In this document: positions 51,413 to 60,395 of the stretch, piece after piece | How the letters are laid out: every line of letters starts with the position of its first letter | Numbering within the stretch: position 1 is the stretch's first letter | NCBI GenBank assembly: GCA_963766345.1 | Contig: CAVXZL010000012.1 | Span: 1-64,000 of the forward strand | Source of the DNA: DASVFB01 sp963766345 | Lineage (GTDB): Bacteria; Actinomycetota; Thermoleophilia; Gaiellales; Gaiellaceae | DNA length: 64,000 nt | Direction of reading: 5' to 3' | Position numbers and translations under genes: made by a program | Notes under the pieces: model-generated | The model's input: the letters and a program-made list of their open reading frames with translations, nothing else | Databases searched by the model: none | What the model was told of the DNA's origin: nothing

Positions 51413-52525
51413 ATGGCCGACGTTCGCTTCCACGCGATTCGCAAGACCTTCGGCAAGGTGACCGCGGTCGACGACGTCGACCTCGAGGTTGCTGACGGCG
51501 ACTTCGTCGTGCTGCTCGGCCCGTCCGGCTGCGGCAAGACGACGCTGCTGCGCTGCCTCGCCGGCCTCGAGAAGGTGGACGGCGGGCGTGTGCTCATCGG
51601 AGGCCGCGATGCGACCAACCTGCCGCCGCGCCGCCGCCGGATCGCGATGGTCTTCCAGAGCTACGCCGTGTTTCCGCATCTGAAGCTCTTCGACAACATC
51701 GCGTTCGGCTTGCGCATGCAGAAGGAGCCGAAGGCGGTGATTCGCGAGCGCGTCGATTTCGCCGCGAAGCTCCTCCACATCGAAGACCTGCTGGATCGCT
51801 ACCCGTCGCAGATCTCGGGGGGCCAACGCCAGCGGGTCGCGGTCGCACGCGCGATCGCGACGAAGGCCGACGTCCTGTTGATGGACGAGCCCCTCTCGAA
51901 CCTCGACGCCTTGCTGCGCATGGAGATGCGTGCCGAGCTGAAGGCGCTGTTGCGGCAGCTCGGGACGACGACGATCTACGTGACGCACGACCAGGTCGAG
52001 GCATTGAGCATGGGCGACCGGATCGCGGTCATGAACGCGGGCCGGATCGTCCAGCTCGATTCGCCGCTCGCCGTCTACGACTATCCGGCAGACACGTTCG
52101 TCGGCGGCTTCGTCGGTACGCCGCCGATGAACTTCCTGGCGGCGGACATCTCCCGGAACGGCGCCGTCCCGCTCGTGAACCTGAGCGGCGGCTCGTTCCC
52201 GCTCGACGATCCCGGCGTTGGCGGGCTCGCGGGCCGCAGGCTCGTCCTCGGCATCAGGGCCGAGGCGATCGTCGTCGAGCCGGCGCCGGGCGAAGGCCTG
52301 ATCGAGGCGACCGTGATCGTGGTCGAGCCGCTGGGCTCGCACAACCTACTGACCGTGAAGACGGGCGACGATCTGGTCAAGGTGTCGACGCCGCCTCATC
52401 TCTTCCCGGAGCCGGACAGCTCGATCTGGCTGCGACTCGAGCCGGAGCGGATCCGCTGGATGGACTCCGAGACCGGGCACGCGATCGCGCTCGCCGACCC
52501 GGCTGCCGCACCCGTCGCCGGTTGA
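51413..52525 (+). CDS. Sugar ABC transporter ATPase (MsmK/UgpC-like)
   Basis: A 370-aa ATPase. Walker A is LLGPSGCGKTTLLR, the Q-loop VFQSYAVFPHLKLFDNIAFG, the signature SQISGGQRQRVAVARAIATK, Walker B VLLMDEPLSNLDALLR, and the switch His lies in IYVTHDQVEA. A C-terminal TOBE domain (RRLVLGIRAEAIVVEPAPGE, LGSHNLLTVKTGDDLVKV) follows. It completes the importer operon 48322-52525. Confidence 0.94.
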   Translation: MADVRFHAIRKTFGKVTAVDDVDLEVADGDFVVLLGPSGCGKTTLLRCLAGLEKVDGGRVLIGGRDATNLPPRRRRIAMVFQSYAVFPHLKLFDNIAFGLRMQKEPKAVIRERVDFAAKLLHIEDLLDRYPSQISGGQRQRVAVARAIATKADVLLMDEPLSNLDALLRMEMRAELKALLRQLGTTTIYVTHDQVEALSMGDRIAVMNAGRIVQLDSPLAVYDYPADTFVGGFVGTPPMNFLAADISRNGAVPLVNLSGGSFPLDDPGVGGLAGRRLVLGIRAEAIVVEPAPGEGLIEATVIVVEPLGSHNLLTVKTGDDLVKVSTPPHLFPEPDSSIWLRLEPERIRWMDSETGHAIALADPAAAPVAG

Positions 52526-52626
52526 ACGACCTCAAAATGTGCGCCGCGGTGTCCTCGCCAGTCGCGTGCGCCTCGGCCGAAGAGGGTCCGCGGCTCGTGG
52601 CCGTCGACGAATAGACGAGCGCTCTC

Positions 52627-53400
52627 GTGCAGGTCGGCGTCATGAACGCGGTGCTCGAGCCCTCGGCGCACGGCCGGGTGTTCGAGGCGGCGCGGCGGCT
52701 CACGTTCGACGGAGTGGAACTCGACGTCGGACGAGAGGAGCTGGGTTCGCGCGATCGGCTGGCGTGGCTCGTGCGCGAGCGGGCCGCGTCCGGGCTGGAC
52801 GTGCCGAGCCTGGTGCTCGGCGAGCTCAGCGACCGGGGCGGTATTGCCGACGACGATCCGGCGGTGGTCGAGGCCGCGCGTCGCGATGTCGAGCGCGCTG
52901 TCGCATGGGCGGCCGAGCTGGGATCGGGCGCGATCCTCGTCCCGTTCTTCGGACGCGGCGAACTGCACGACGAGGCCGACCTCGACCGGGCAGCGGACGC
53001 TTTCCGCGCGTTATGCCGCACCGCCGCGGACGCAGACGTCGTGCTCTGTTACGAGGGCACGCTGCCCGCCGAGGCGATCTTGACGCTCGCGGGCCGCGTC
53101 GCATCCCGAGCGTTCGGCTGCTACTTCGACCTCGCCAACGTCGTCGCGCGAGGGATGGACTCGGCGACCGAGATTCGTGCGCTCGGGCCGCTCATCCGGC
53201 GCGTCCATCTCAAGGACATTCGCGTGACCGTCGGCGACTGCGCGCCGGGACTCGGGTCGGTCGACTTCGCCGAGAGCGCGCGAGCGCTCGACGAGATCGG
53301 CTACGACGACTGGGTCGTGCTCGAGACGCCGCCGCGCCCCGGCGAGCTCGTCGCGCGCGACCTGTCGTTCGCACGATCCGTACTGCCGAGGCTCGCGCGG
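52627..53400 (+). CDS. Sugar phosphate isomerase/epimerase-like TIM barrel (first of a fused pair)
   Basis: An AP-endonuclease-2/xylose-isomerase-like barrel. MQVGVMNAVLEPSAHGRVFE, FDGVELDVGREELGSRDRLA, SGAILVPFFGRGELHDEADL, GCYFDLANVVARGMDSATEI and RVHLKDIRVTVGDCAPGLGS VDF give the metal-ligand pattern (Glu/Asp/His, HLKD). The domain is complete by about residue 255, yet no stop follows: the frame runs on into a second barrel. Either a stop codon was lost by an indel or this is a real fusion. It probably acts on sugars taken up by the preceding ABC importer. Confidence 0.78.
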
Positions 53401-54235
53401 CCGGAATGGCCGCGGTTCGGCATCTTCACGTACGAGTTCGGTCGCGGCGAATGGGAGCGCGCGATCCAGACGTGCAAGCGCTTCGGGCTCACGGCGCTGC
53501 AGCTCGGCGGGCCGCTGCTCGAGGAATGTCTCGAAAGCCCGCGAGGACGTCGAGTCAGTCGTCGCGCTGCTCGACGACGCCGGAATCTCGATCGTCGCGC
53601 TCGCGGGCTATCGCAACCTCGTCGCGCCCGACGACGCAACGAGGCGCGCCGGTCTCGACTTCCTCGCGCGCTGCCTCGAGCTGGCGCCGCTCTTGGGGAC
53701 GTCGGTGGTGGCGACCGAGACGGGCACGCGGTCACGCCAAGGCGACTGGGAGGACTCGCCCGACAACACGAGACCGGAAGCGCGCGCGTTGCTCGAAGAG
53801 TCGCTCGCGGAGCTGGTCGCTGCGGCGGAGCGCGCGGGCGCCGTCCTCGCCTTAGAGGCGCACGTCAAGAACGTTCTCAGGTCGCCGGTCCAGCTCCTCG
53901 GTCTGCTCGAACGCTTTGAGTCGCCGCACCTCCAGGTCGTGCTCGACCCGTACAACTACGTCTCGCATCGTCTGCTCCCCGCGCACGAACGTCTCACCCG
54001 CGCGTTCCTCGACCGCTTCGAGCATCGGTTCGTGCTCGCCCACCTGAAGGACGTCGACCCTGGCGGAGCCGACGTCGGGACGATCGAGTTCGGGACGGGG
54101 AGCTTCACGCACGAGCCGTACATCGACTTCCTCGCGAAGCAGCGCCCAGACCTGCCGCTCATCCTCGAGCACCTCCCGCTCGAGCACGTGCCCGCTGCGA
54201 TCAACCGTGTGCTGGATATTCGAGGAGGACTTTGA
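53401..54235 (+). CDS. Second isomerase/epimerase-like TIM barrel (frameshifted)
   Basis: It begins in frame with the first barrel (EWPRFGIFTYEFGRGEWERA IQTCKRFGLTALQLGGPLLE). It is interrupted by a frameshift near 53530 and continues AREDVESVVALLDDAGISIV, then SVVATETGTRSRQGDWEDSP, VLALEAHVKNVLRSPVQLLG, LQVVLDPYNYVSHRLLP and FVLAHLKDVDPGGADVGTIE to the TGA at 54235. The Glu/Asp/His metal ligands are visible. It overlaps the convergent dehydrogenase gene by 35 bp. Whether it was a separate gene or half of a two-domain protein cannot be settled here. Confidence 0.7.
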
Positions 54236-55256
54236 GCGTCGTCTCGGGTTCGCGGTCGATCAGGTCGTAGGCCCCGGCCGCCTGCGCGAACGGGATCCGG
54301 TGCGTCACGAGCGCGTCGACCTGGAGCCGGCCGCTCGCGATCAGCTCGAGGACGGTGGCGCGCAGGCGCGGGCGATCCCAACCGGCTTCGCGGTGCGGCG
54401 CGCCCCAACCGCTCATGCTGCTCACGAGTGTCAGCCGGTTGTGGTGCCACTCCTCGCCGAGCCGCAGCTCGTCGCCTGCGCCGCCGGTGTAGAACCCGGC
54501 CGCCACGACAGTGCCCGCGAGACGCGCGCTGCGCAGCGCCGCCTGCAGTGCCGAATAGCGTCCCGAGAACTCGATCGCCGCGTCGACGCCGCCGCGCCCG
54601 GCGGCGAGCTTGATCTCGCGTCCTACGTCGGCCGCCGCTGGATCGAGGACGGCATCGGCACCGAGCCGGCCTGCGAGCTCGCGGCGGCCGTCGATCGGAT
54701 CGACGCCTGCGATCCAGCGTGCTCCGCTCAGCCGCGCGAGCTGCACGGCGAGCAACCCGAAGACGCCTAGGCCGAACACGGCGACGGTGTCGCCGACCTT
54801 GACGCGCGCGTCCTGGATCGCCTGCAGCGCGATCGTCGCCGATGAGAGGAACGCTGCGCGCTCGGGATCGAGACCGGCAGGCAGCGGCGTGAGCGGCTTG
54901 CGGTCATCGTCGACGGCGAACGTGTGCGTCTCGCGGTGCGGCAGGGAAAGGTGGACGAGGTCGCCGACTCGTGGTGTGCCGACCTCGGCGCCGGTCTCGG
55001 TCACCGTCCCGACCCACTCGTAGCCGAGCCGCATCGGGTACGCGGCGCGCGCGGCGTCGTCGACGAACACGCGAAGGTCGGTATCGAAGCGCTTGCCGTC
55101 GAACGGCGAGACGCCGCGGTAGAGCGCGAGTTCGGTGCCGTGGCTGATGCCGCTCACGATCGCCCCGGCGCGCACTTCGCCCGCGGCGAGATGCTCTTCG
55201 CCGTACGGACGAGCCGCGATCGACCGCGGCTCGGTGAGGAGCAGCTCGTTCGGCAT
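54201..55256 (-). CDS. Medium-chain dehydrogenase/reductase (sugar/polyol dehydrogenase-like)
   Basis: A 351-aa MDR enzyme: GEVRAGAIVSGISHGTELAL YRG, then LGYEWVGTVTETGAEVGTPR VGD, the nucleotide-binding GDTVAVFGLGVFGLLAVQLA and VDAAIEFSGRYSALQAALRS. The usual Cys/His/Glu zinc ligands are replaced (ISHGTEL in the catalytic region), as in the bacteriochlorophyllide-type or zinc-independent MDR branch. It is the last gene of the minus-strand operon 54201-60000, 3 nt after the hydrolase gene, and probably oxidises a sugar-derived alcohol. Confidence 0.83.
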   Translation of the reverse strand: MPNELLLTEPRSIAARPYGEEHLAAGEVRAGAIVSGISHGTELALYRGVSPFDGKRFDTDLRVFVDDAARAAYPMRLGYEWVGTVTETGAEVGTPRVGDLVHLSLPHRETHTFAVDDDRKPLTPLPAGLDPERAAFLSSATIALQAIQDARVKVGDTVAVFGLGVFGLLAVQLARLSGARWIAGVDPIDGRRELAGRLGADAVLDPAAADVGREIKLAAGRGGVDAAIEFSGRYSALQAALRSARLAGTVVAAGFYTGGAGDELRLGEEWHHNRLTLVSSMSGWGAPHREAGWDRPRLRATVLELIASGRLQVDALVTHRIPFAQAAGAYDLIDREPETTLKVLLEYPAHG

Positions 55257-55259
55257 CGC

Positions 55260-56201
55260 TCAGATTCTCGCGGCGGCGAACGCCCGTCGCAGGGCGGCGG
55301 CGGCGAGCTCCTGTGCCGCGACTGCCGAGTCGAGCTCGTCGGCGAGCGAGAAGAAGCCGTGCATGACGCCGTCGAAGCGCGCGAGCTCGGTCGGCACGCC
55401 CGCCACGCGCAGACGGGCGGCATAGAGCTCTCCCTCGTCGCGAAGCGGATCGACCTCGGCCGTGATCACGAGCGCCGGTGGCAGCCCGCCCAGGTCGCCG
55501 CCGCGGAGCGGGGAGGCCAACGGGCTGTCGCCGTCGGCCGGGTCGGCGAGATAGTGCGACCAGCACCACGCCACGTCTTCAGGCCCGAAGAATGGACGCT
55601 CGACGAGCTCGCGCCTCGACGGCGTGGCGGCTCGGTGATCGAGCGGCGGATAGACGAGCAGCTGGAACGCAAGTGGCGGCCCGCCGCGGTCGCGTGCGAG
55701 CGTTGCGACCGCGGCGGCGAGATTGCCGCCGGAGCTTGCGCCGCCCACGGCCAGCCGCGTCGCGTCAAGCCCGTACCCGTCGCCGTGCTCGGCGACCCAG
55801 CACGTCGCGGCGGAGCAATCCTCGGCGGCGGCGGGAAACGGGTTCTCGGGCGCCCGCCGGTAGGCGATCGAGACGACCGCACACGCCGCCGCGTTCGCGA
55901 GCCGCCGGCACACCGGCTCGGCGGTCTCGAGCGAGCCAAGCACCCAGCCGCCTCCGAAGAAATACGCGAGCACGGGCAGCGGGCGGGGGGCGTCCGGCCG
56001 GTACAGCCGCGCGGCGATCGGCCCGCCGACCCCCGGCAGCACGAAGTCGCGAACCTCGGCAACGGGCTCGAACACATTCGCGCTCAACCCGGCGAGCTCG
56101 GCCGCGCGCGCCTCCGCGACGGAGAGCTCGCGTAGCGGACGCACGCCGGCGGCGAGCCGTCGCTGCCGAAGCGCCTCGACCTGAGGATGGAGCCGGGTCA
56201 C
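55260..56201 (-). CDS. HSL-type alpha/beta hydrolase (esterase)
   Basis: A 313-aa hydrolase starting at GTG 56201 in a GTGA overlap with the ROK gene. The hormone-sensitive-lipase layout is clear: PLPVLAYFFGGGWVLGSLET, GGASSGGNLAAAVATLARDR (nucleophile Ser in GxSxGG), VITAEVDPLRDEG (Asp) and GVMHGFFSL (His). The usual HGGG oxyanion motif reads FGGG, a substitution of the first His. It may deacylate imported sugar derivatives. Its place between ROK kinase and dehydrogenase in one operon supports a metabolic role. Confidence 0.87.
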   Translation of the reverse strand: MTRLHPQVEALRQRRLAAGVRPLRELSVAEARAAELAGLSANVFEPVAEVRDFVLPGVGGPIAARLYRPDAPRPLPVLAYFFGGGWVLGSLETAEPVCRRLANAAACAVVSIAYRRAPENPFPAAAEDCSAATCWVAEHGDGYGLDATRLAVGGASSGGNLAAAVATLARDRGGPPLAFQLLVYPPLDHRAATPSRRELVERPFFGPEDVAWCWSHYLADPADGDSPLASPLRGGDLGGLPPALVITAEVDPLRDEGELYAARLRVAGVPTELARFDGVMHGFFSLADELDSAVAAQELAAAALRRAFAAARI

Positions 56202-57049
56202 GCGCCGCCCGCCGCGACGTAACGGGCGGCTCCGAGCAGCGCCGCGTCGTCGATGTGCTCGGCGACCGTGACTCTCTCGAGGCTCTCGACCGGGCGGAGC
56301 TCTGCGAGAAGTCCGGGGCGGATGAGCTGCCAGGAGCGCGCGATCGAGCCGCCGACGACGAGACAGCCCGGCTCGAACGCGAGCAGCCACGGACGCAGGA
56401 ACTCGCCCAGCGCCTGCCCGAGCTCGCGGAACGACCGGCGCGCTGCATCCTCGCCCGCCTCGGCCCTCGCGGCGGCGTCCTCGACCTCGCACCGCTCCCC
56501 GTAGCCCGCCAGGAGACCCCTGCTCGAGATGGTGTCCTCCACGGGCGCACCGCGGAACGACCGCTCGTAGAGGGCGACGTCTCGAGGCACGATTTGTCCG
56601 TCCTCGATGAAGGCGGACCCGAGGCCCGTCCCGAGCGTGACCCCGACCGCACGATGGTGGCCGCGCGCGGCGCCGGCCCACGCCTCGCCGAGCAGGAACG
56701 CCTCGGCATCGTTGACGAAGCGGACATCGTCTGCTTCGAGCCGGAGCGCTCCGCACAATTCCGACCGAAGGTCGACGCCGTAGAGACCCTGAAGCTTGTG
56801 TGCGATCCTCGAGACGCCGGTCGGGTAGTCGAACGGCCCCGGAACTGCGAGTCCGAGACGGCGGACGTCGCCGCGCGCGATCGACGTCGCGGCGCTCGTG
56901 ATCGCCGCGACTACCTCCGCTCGCGACGCGGTGTGCGCAAGCGGCACTCGCTTTCGACCCTCGACCGCGCGCGCGGCGACGTCGACGCGTCCTGCGGTCA
57001 CGTGCGTTCCGCCGATGTCGAGCGCGCCGACTACCCCGTTCGAGCTCAC
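56198..57049 (-). CDS. ROK-family sugar kinase
   Basis: A 283-aa ROK protein without an HTH, so an enzyme rather than a repressor: GVVGALDIGGTHVTAGRVDV (phosphate-1), LGLAVPGPFDYPTGVSRI, RFVNDAEAFLLGEAWAGAAR (catalytic Asp in NDAEA), VGVTLGTGLGSAFIEDGQI (phosphate-2) and GCLVVGGSIARSW. The Cys-rich zinc motif of many ROK kinases is absent. GTG 57049 overlaps the stop of the isomerase gene. Next to a mannose-6-phosphate-isomerase-like gene it probably phosphorylates mannose or glucose released by the GH63-like enzyme. Confidence 0.87.
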   Translation of the reverse strand: MSSNGVVGALDIGGTHVTAGRVDVAARAVEGRKRVPLAHTASRAEVVAAITSAATSIARGDVRRLGLAVPGPFDYPTGVSRIAHKLQGLYGVDLRSELCGALRLEADDVRFVNDAEAFLLGEAWAGAARGHHRAVGVTLGTGLGSAFIEDGQIVPRDVALYERSFRGAPVEDTISSRGLLAGYGERCEVEDAAARAEAGEDAARRSFRELGQALGEFLRPWLLAFEPGCLVVGGSIARSWQLIRPGLLAELRPVESLERVTVAEHIDDAALLGAARYVAAGGA

Positions 57050-58732
57050 CGGACAAACGCCTTGACGACCTTGCACGGCCCGCCACGGACGCGGCGGATC
57101 CGGTAAGGCCCGACGGACGCCGGCACGACGATCGTCTCCGCGTACGAGAGCACGTGCGTCGCGCGCGACGTCTCGATCTCGACCGCCTCGCCGTCGACGA
57201 GGTTCAGCACGTGGAAGCGCCCGCCGGTCTCGTCCGCGACGTCTTCCTCGAAGTCGAGGCGGTTGACGCCGTAGAACAGATCGTCGATCCGGCCGAGCTC
57301 GAGCTCGACCCATCCCGGCCCGCCGCGCACCTGTCTCGGCTCGGGAACGAGGTCGCGTTGAACGGCCGCACCTGCACGGCGCGGATCGAGGTTCGCGAAC
57401 GCATGCGCGAGATGGACAGGCCGTAAGCTCCCCGTCGAGGTCGCGGCGGAGCCAGTCGTAGAAGCGGAGCGTGTAGAGGTACGGCGTCGCGCTGATCTCG
57501 AGCACGACGTTTCCGGCCCCGCTCGCGTGCGGTGTGCCGGCGGGGATCAGGTAGAGGCGGTGCTGCTCTGCCGCTTGCGTCTGCAGGTACCGCCCGGGGT
57601 CGAAGGCCGCCGCCGGCGCAACCGCCCGCTGGGCGTCGTGCCGGAACGACTCGACGTCGGCGTCTTCGCGCAAGCCGAGGTAGATGCTCGCGCCCCGGCT
57701 CGTGACCATGACGTAGTAGGTCTCGTCCTGCGTGTACGGCAGCCCGAATGTCTCGCGCATGTAGCGCTCCGAGGGATGGCACTGAATCGAGAGATCGCCG
57801 CCTTCGAGCGTGTCCAGATAGTCGAAGCGGATCGGGAAGACGAGCCCGAAACGATTCGCGACCTCTGCGCCGAGGATGCGTTCGGCATGGAGGGCCATCA
57901 AGAGCTCGAAGCCGACCTCCACGGTCTCCGACGAGCCGAGGACGATTCCGCTCTCGGGCGTGATCAGCTCGTACGACCACGCGAGGTTCGGCGCGCCGGT
58001 GTCGATGCCGAGCGTGCGGCGAAGCCACTGCCCGCCCCACGGGCCGGGAAGGAATGTCGGCCGCGTTCGAAAGGGCCGGCCGGCCAGCTCGTCCAGCGTG
58101 CGCCGCAGCGAATCTCCGTCGAGCGAGCGCGGCGTCTCGACCTCGGTCAGGTCGAAATAGCGATCGAGCCGGCCGGCGAGCGCCTGCTTGTGCCGGTCGA
58201 GGACGGGCCAGTCCACGAAGAGCAACCGCTGTTCGGATCCGGTCCCGGAGGCAGGCTGGCCGAGGTTCGGCACCTCGCCCTTTTGCGTGGCTGCGAGCGT
58301 GTCGCGCTTGGGGACGTCCGCGTACCAGAGGACGTCGTGCTCGACGAGCGCGCTCCCGGGACCGAACACGACAACGACATCTGCGTCCCCGTTCGCACTG
58401 GGACGCGGAAGGTCCGCGAAGAAGTCCGCGAGCGATCCCTCGAAGATGCGGGCGAACACGGGATCGCCGGGAAGCTCGGCTTCGGCCGTGCGCCGCAGGA
58501 TTTCCTCCCACGGGGCGAACGACTCGCGCACATCGATCGAAGTGGTCGACAGTCCGGCGCGACGAAGGGCAGCAGCGACGTCGTCCGAGACGCGACTCCA
58601 GGGAAGCGCGGATGAGCCGTCGACGGCGAGCACGCAGGGCGTCCTTGCGACGATCTCGGAGGCAGGCACGTCGAAGCCGCTCGCGGGTGGCGTGCCCGAG
58701 ACCGGGTACGACGGGTTCGGGTCGTAGGTCAC
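57046..58732 (-). CDS. Class I mannose-6-phosphate isomerase-like protein (frameshifted near C-terminus)
   Basis: A protein of about 560 aa. Residues 1-220 form an N-terminal domain of the kind seen in long bacterial class I isomerases (CVLAVDGSSALPWSRVSDDV, PLFVDWPVLDRHKQ-like segments). The cupin isomerase part follows: PTFLPGPWGGQWLRRTLGID, FPIRFDYLDTLEGGDLSIQC HPSERYMRETFG (Gln/His zinc ligands), ETYYVMVTSRGASIYLGLRE and HRLYLIPAGTPHASGAGNVV LEIS. Frameshifts near 57420 and 57350 disturb the C-terminal cupin (LDFEEDVADETGGRFHVLNL resumes). GTG 58732 overlaps the upstream GH63-like gene. It would convert mannose-6-phosphate to fructose-6-phosphate. Confidence 0.78.
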
Positions 58733-60000
58733 TGGAGCAGGTCGAGCGCGAGCGCCGCGCTCCACGAGAAGTCGCCGCTGCCGAGCGCCTCGCCGGTGCG
58801 CGGGTCGTAGTACTCGGCGAAGCCGGACGTCTCGAGGAGACGAAGCGTGAGCAGGCGCAGTTCCTCGGCCTCGTCCGTCAGCCCGCACCGCCGCAGGCCG
58901 CGGACGAGGAACCAGTTGACGTTGATCCAGACCGGCCCCCGCCAGTAGCGCCGCGGATCGTAAGCGGCGCTCGATTTCGAGACCGTCGTCACGGCCCACG
59001 GACTCTCCTCCGACGGGCCGAAGCGCTCCGGGGACCAGAGTGATTCCGCGAACAGCTTTCTCGCCTGCCGCTCGTCGGGGACGCCGGCGTACAGCGGGAA
59101 CAGGTCCGCAATCGTCTCCGACGTCCCGGTGTCGCCGTGCAGGTCGCGCTGCCGGTACGCGGCGTCGGTCTCGTCCCAACAAGCGGATAGAGCCGTGCGC
59201 AGACGCGCCGCGCGTCCGGCCGCCCGTTCGCCGCCTCCACCGAGCTCGCCGAGCAGGAACGCGAGGTCCTCTTCGGCGACCGCGAGAATCGCGTTGAAGG
59301 CGAGGTCGACGTACGCGAACGGAGCCTCGCTCGAAGACGCGGGCCGGTAGCCGCGCTCGCGCAACCGATCGACAACTGCCAGGTAACGCCCGTACTCGAC
59401 GTTGGTCGGCCGCTCGTCGTCGGCGAGGTGTTTTCGATCGCTGCGTGCGAACGCGAGCTCGCTGGGATCGATGCGAGCGAGCGCGGCGTCGAAGCGGGGC
59501 GCATTGTCGGCCGACTCCCACGGATGCACGATCGCGACGAGGCCCGAGTCGTCGAAGCTGCGGTCGCGCTCGAGCCAGCGGTGCCACGCATCGATCCCGG
59601 GAAGCACTTCTTCGAGGAATTCGCGGTCGGCATCGGCTTCGTGCAGCGCCCGAACGGCAGTGGCCAGCACCGGGGGCTGCGTGAGTCCGCTCGTCGCGAC
59701 ACCTGGCGCGCCCGCACAGTCCGCCGAGCCCCAGATCTCCGGCCCGGGCGAATAGTCGGCGCCCGCGTCGTGGAACACGATGTGCGGCACCATTCCGTCC
59801 GCCCACCGGCCGCGAAGCAGCGAGCGCACCTCCCGACGGCCGCGCTCGGGATCGACGCGCGCGAGGCCGAGCGCGACGAACGCCGAGTCCCAGTTCCACT
59901 GGAACGGGTAGACGCGCGGCCCGGGCTTGACGAAGCGACCCGTGTCGTTGCGTTCGAGCACATCGAGCGCGGGGCCGGCGAGAGAAGGGACGGACGTCAT
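58729..60000 (-). CDS. GH63-like glycoside hydrolase, paralogue
   Basis: A 423-aa (alpha/alpha)6-barrel enzyme: RVYPFQWNWDSAFVALGLAR, ADGMVPHIVFHDAGADYSPG, TSGLTQPPVLATAVRALHEA, AIVHPWESADNAPRFDAALA and RYWRGPVWINVNWFLVRGLR. It is clearly paralogous to the product of 46858-48246 but has one residue fewer in HPWESADN. At the C-terminus it has GSGDFSWSAALALDLL where the paralogue has GGTEHLSW, so the candidate catalytic Glu is not conserved there. ATG 60000 follows AGAGG; a GTG at 60024 is possible. First gene of the operon with isomerase, ROK kinase, esterase and dehydrogenase. Confidence 0.82.
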   Translation of the reverse strand: MTSVPSLAGPALDVLERNDTGRFVKPGPRVYPFQWNWDSAFVALGLARVDPERGRREVRSLLRGRWADGMVPHIVFHDAGADYSPGPEIWGSADCAGAPGVATSGLTQPPVLATAVRALHEADADREFLEEVLPGIDAWHRWLERDRSFDDSGLVAIVHPWESADNAPRFDAALARIDPSELAFARSDRKHLADDERPTNVEYGRYLAVVDRLRERGYRPASSSEAPFAYVDLAFNAILAVAEEDLAFLLGELGGGGERAAGRAARLRTALSACWDETDAAYRQRDLHGDTGTSETIADLFPLYAGVPDERQARKLFAESLWSPERFGPSEESPWAVTTVSKSSAAYDPRRYWRGPVWINVNWFLVRGLRRCGLTDEAEELRLLTLRLLETSGFAEYYDPRTGEALGSGDFSWSAALALDLLQ

Positions 60001-60011
60001 TTGCCACGCCT

Positions 60012-60040
60012 CTGTAACAAACACAGCGAAGCCGCGTCAA
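60012..60040 (-). promoter_or_regulatory. Promoter of the second GH63-like operon
   Basis: On the minus strand TTGACG (60035-60040) and TTACAG (60012-60017) are spaced by 17 bp, with the ATG at 60000 almost at the predicted start. The layout mirrors the promoter at 46819-46847 (TTGAC-CG-CT-CG in the -35 and first spacer bases of both), hinting at shared regulation. Confidence 0.5.
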
Positions 60041-60060
60041 TGCTGCACTACGATCGGTGC

Positions 60061-60395
60061 GTGATCGTCCGGACCGTCCTCGGGGACATCGCGCCGGGCG
60101 AGCTCGGCGGCTGCGACGCGCACGAGCGCGACGTTCCGAACGAGCTGGTGTTTCGCAATCCGACGCTCATGGACGCATCCGCGCGCGCAACCACGCACCT
60201 CCCCACGGGTCACGCCGAGGGCTTCGCGGAGACCTTCCGTGAGCTCTACCGCGGCGTGTACCGCGCGGTCGCCGGCCGCGCGGGCAAGTCGGGCAGCGAG
60301 TATCCGACGTTCCGCGCCGGACACGTCGAGAACGCCTCGGCGAGGCGATCACCGAGTCCAACCGAGACGGACGATGGGTGGAGGTGAGGCTGTGA
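60061..60395 (+). pseudogene. Chimeric remnant: phosphotriesterase N-terminus joined to Gfo/Idh/MocA C-terminus
   Basis: From GTG 60061 the first 28 codons read VIVRTVLGDIAPGELGGCDA HERD, the N-terminus of phosphotriesterase-like hydrolases. The text then switches to the C-terminal part of a Gfo/Idh/MocA sugar dehydrogenase (THLPTGHAEGFAETFRELYR GVYRAV, EYPTFRAGHVEN). After a shift near 60338 it ends ERLGEAITESNRDGRWVEVR L at the TGA 60393-60395. It looks like a deletion that fused the start of one gene to the end of another. The stop overlaps the next gene by GTGA. Confidence 0.65.
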
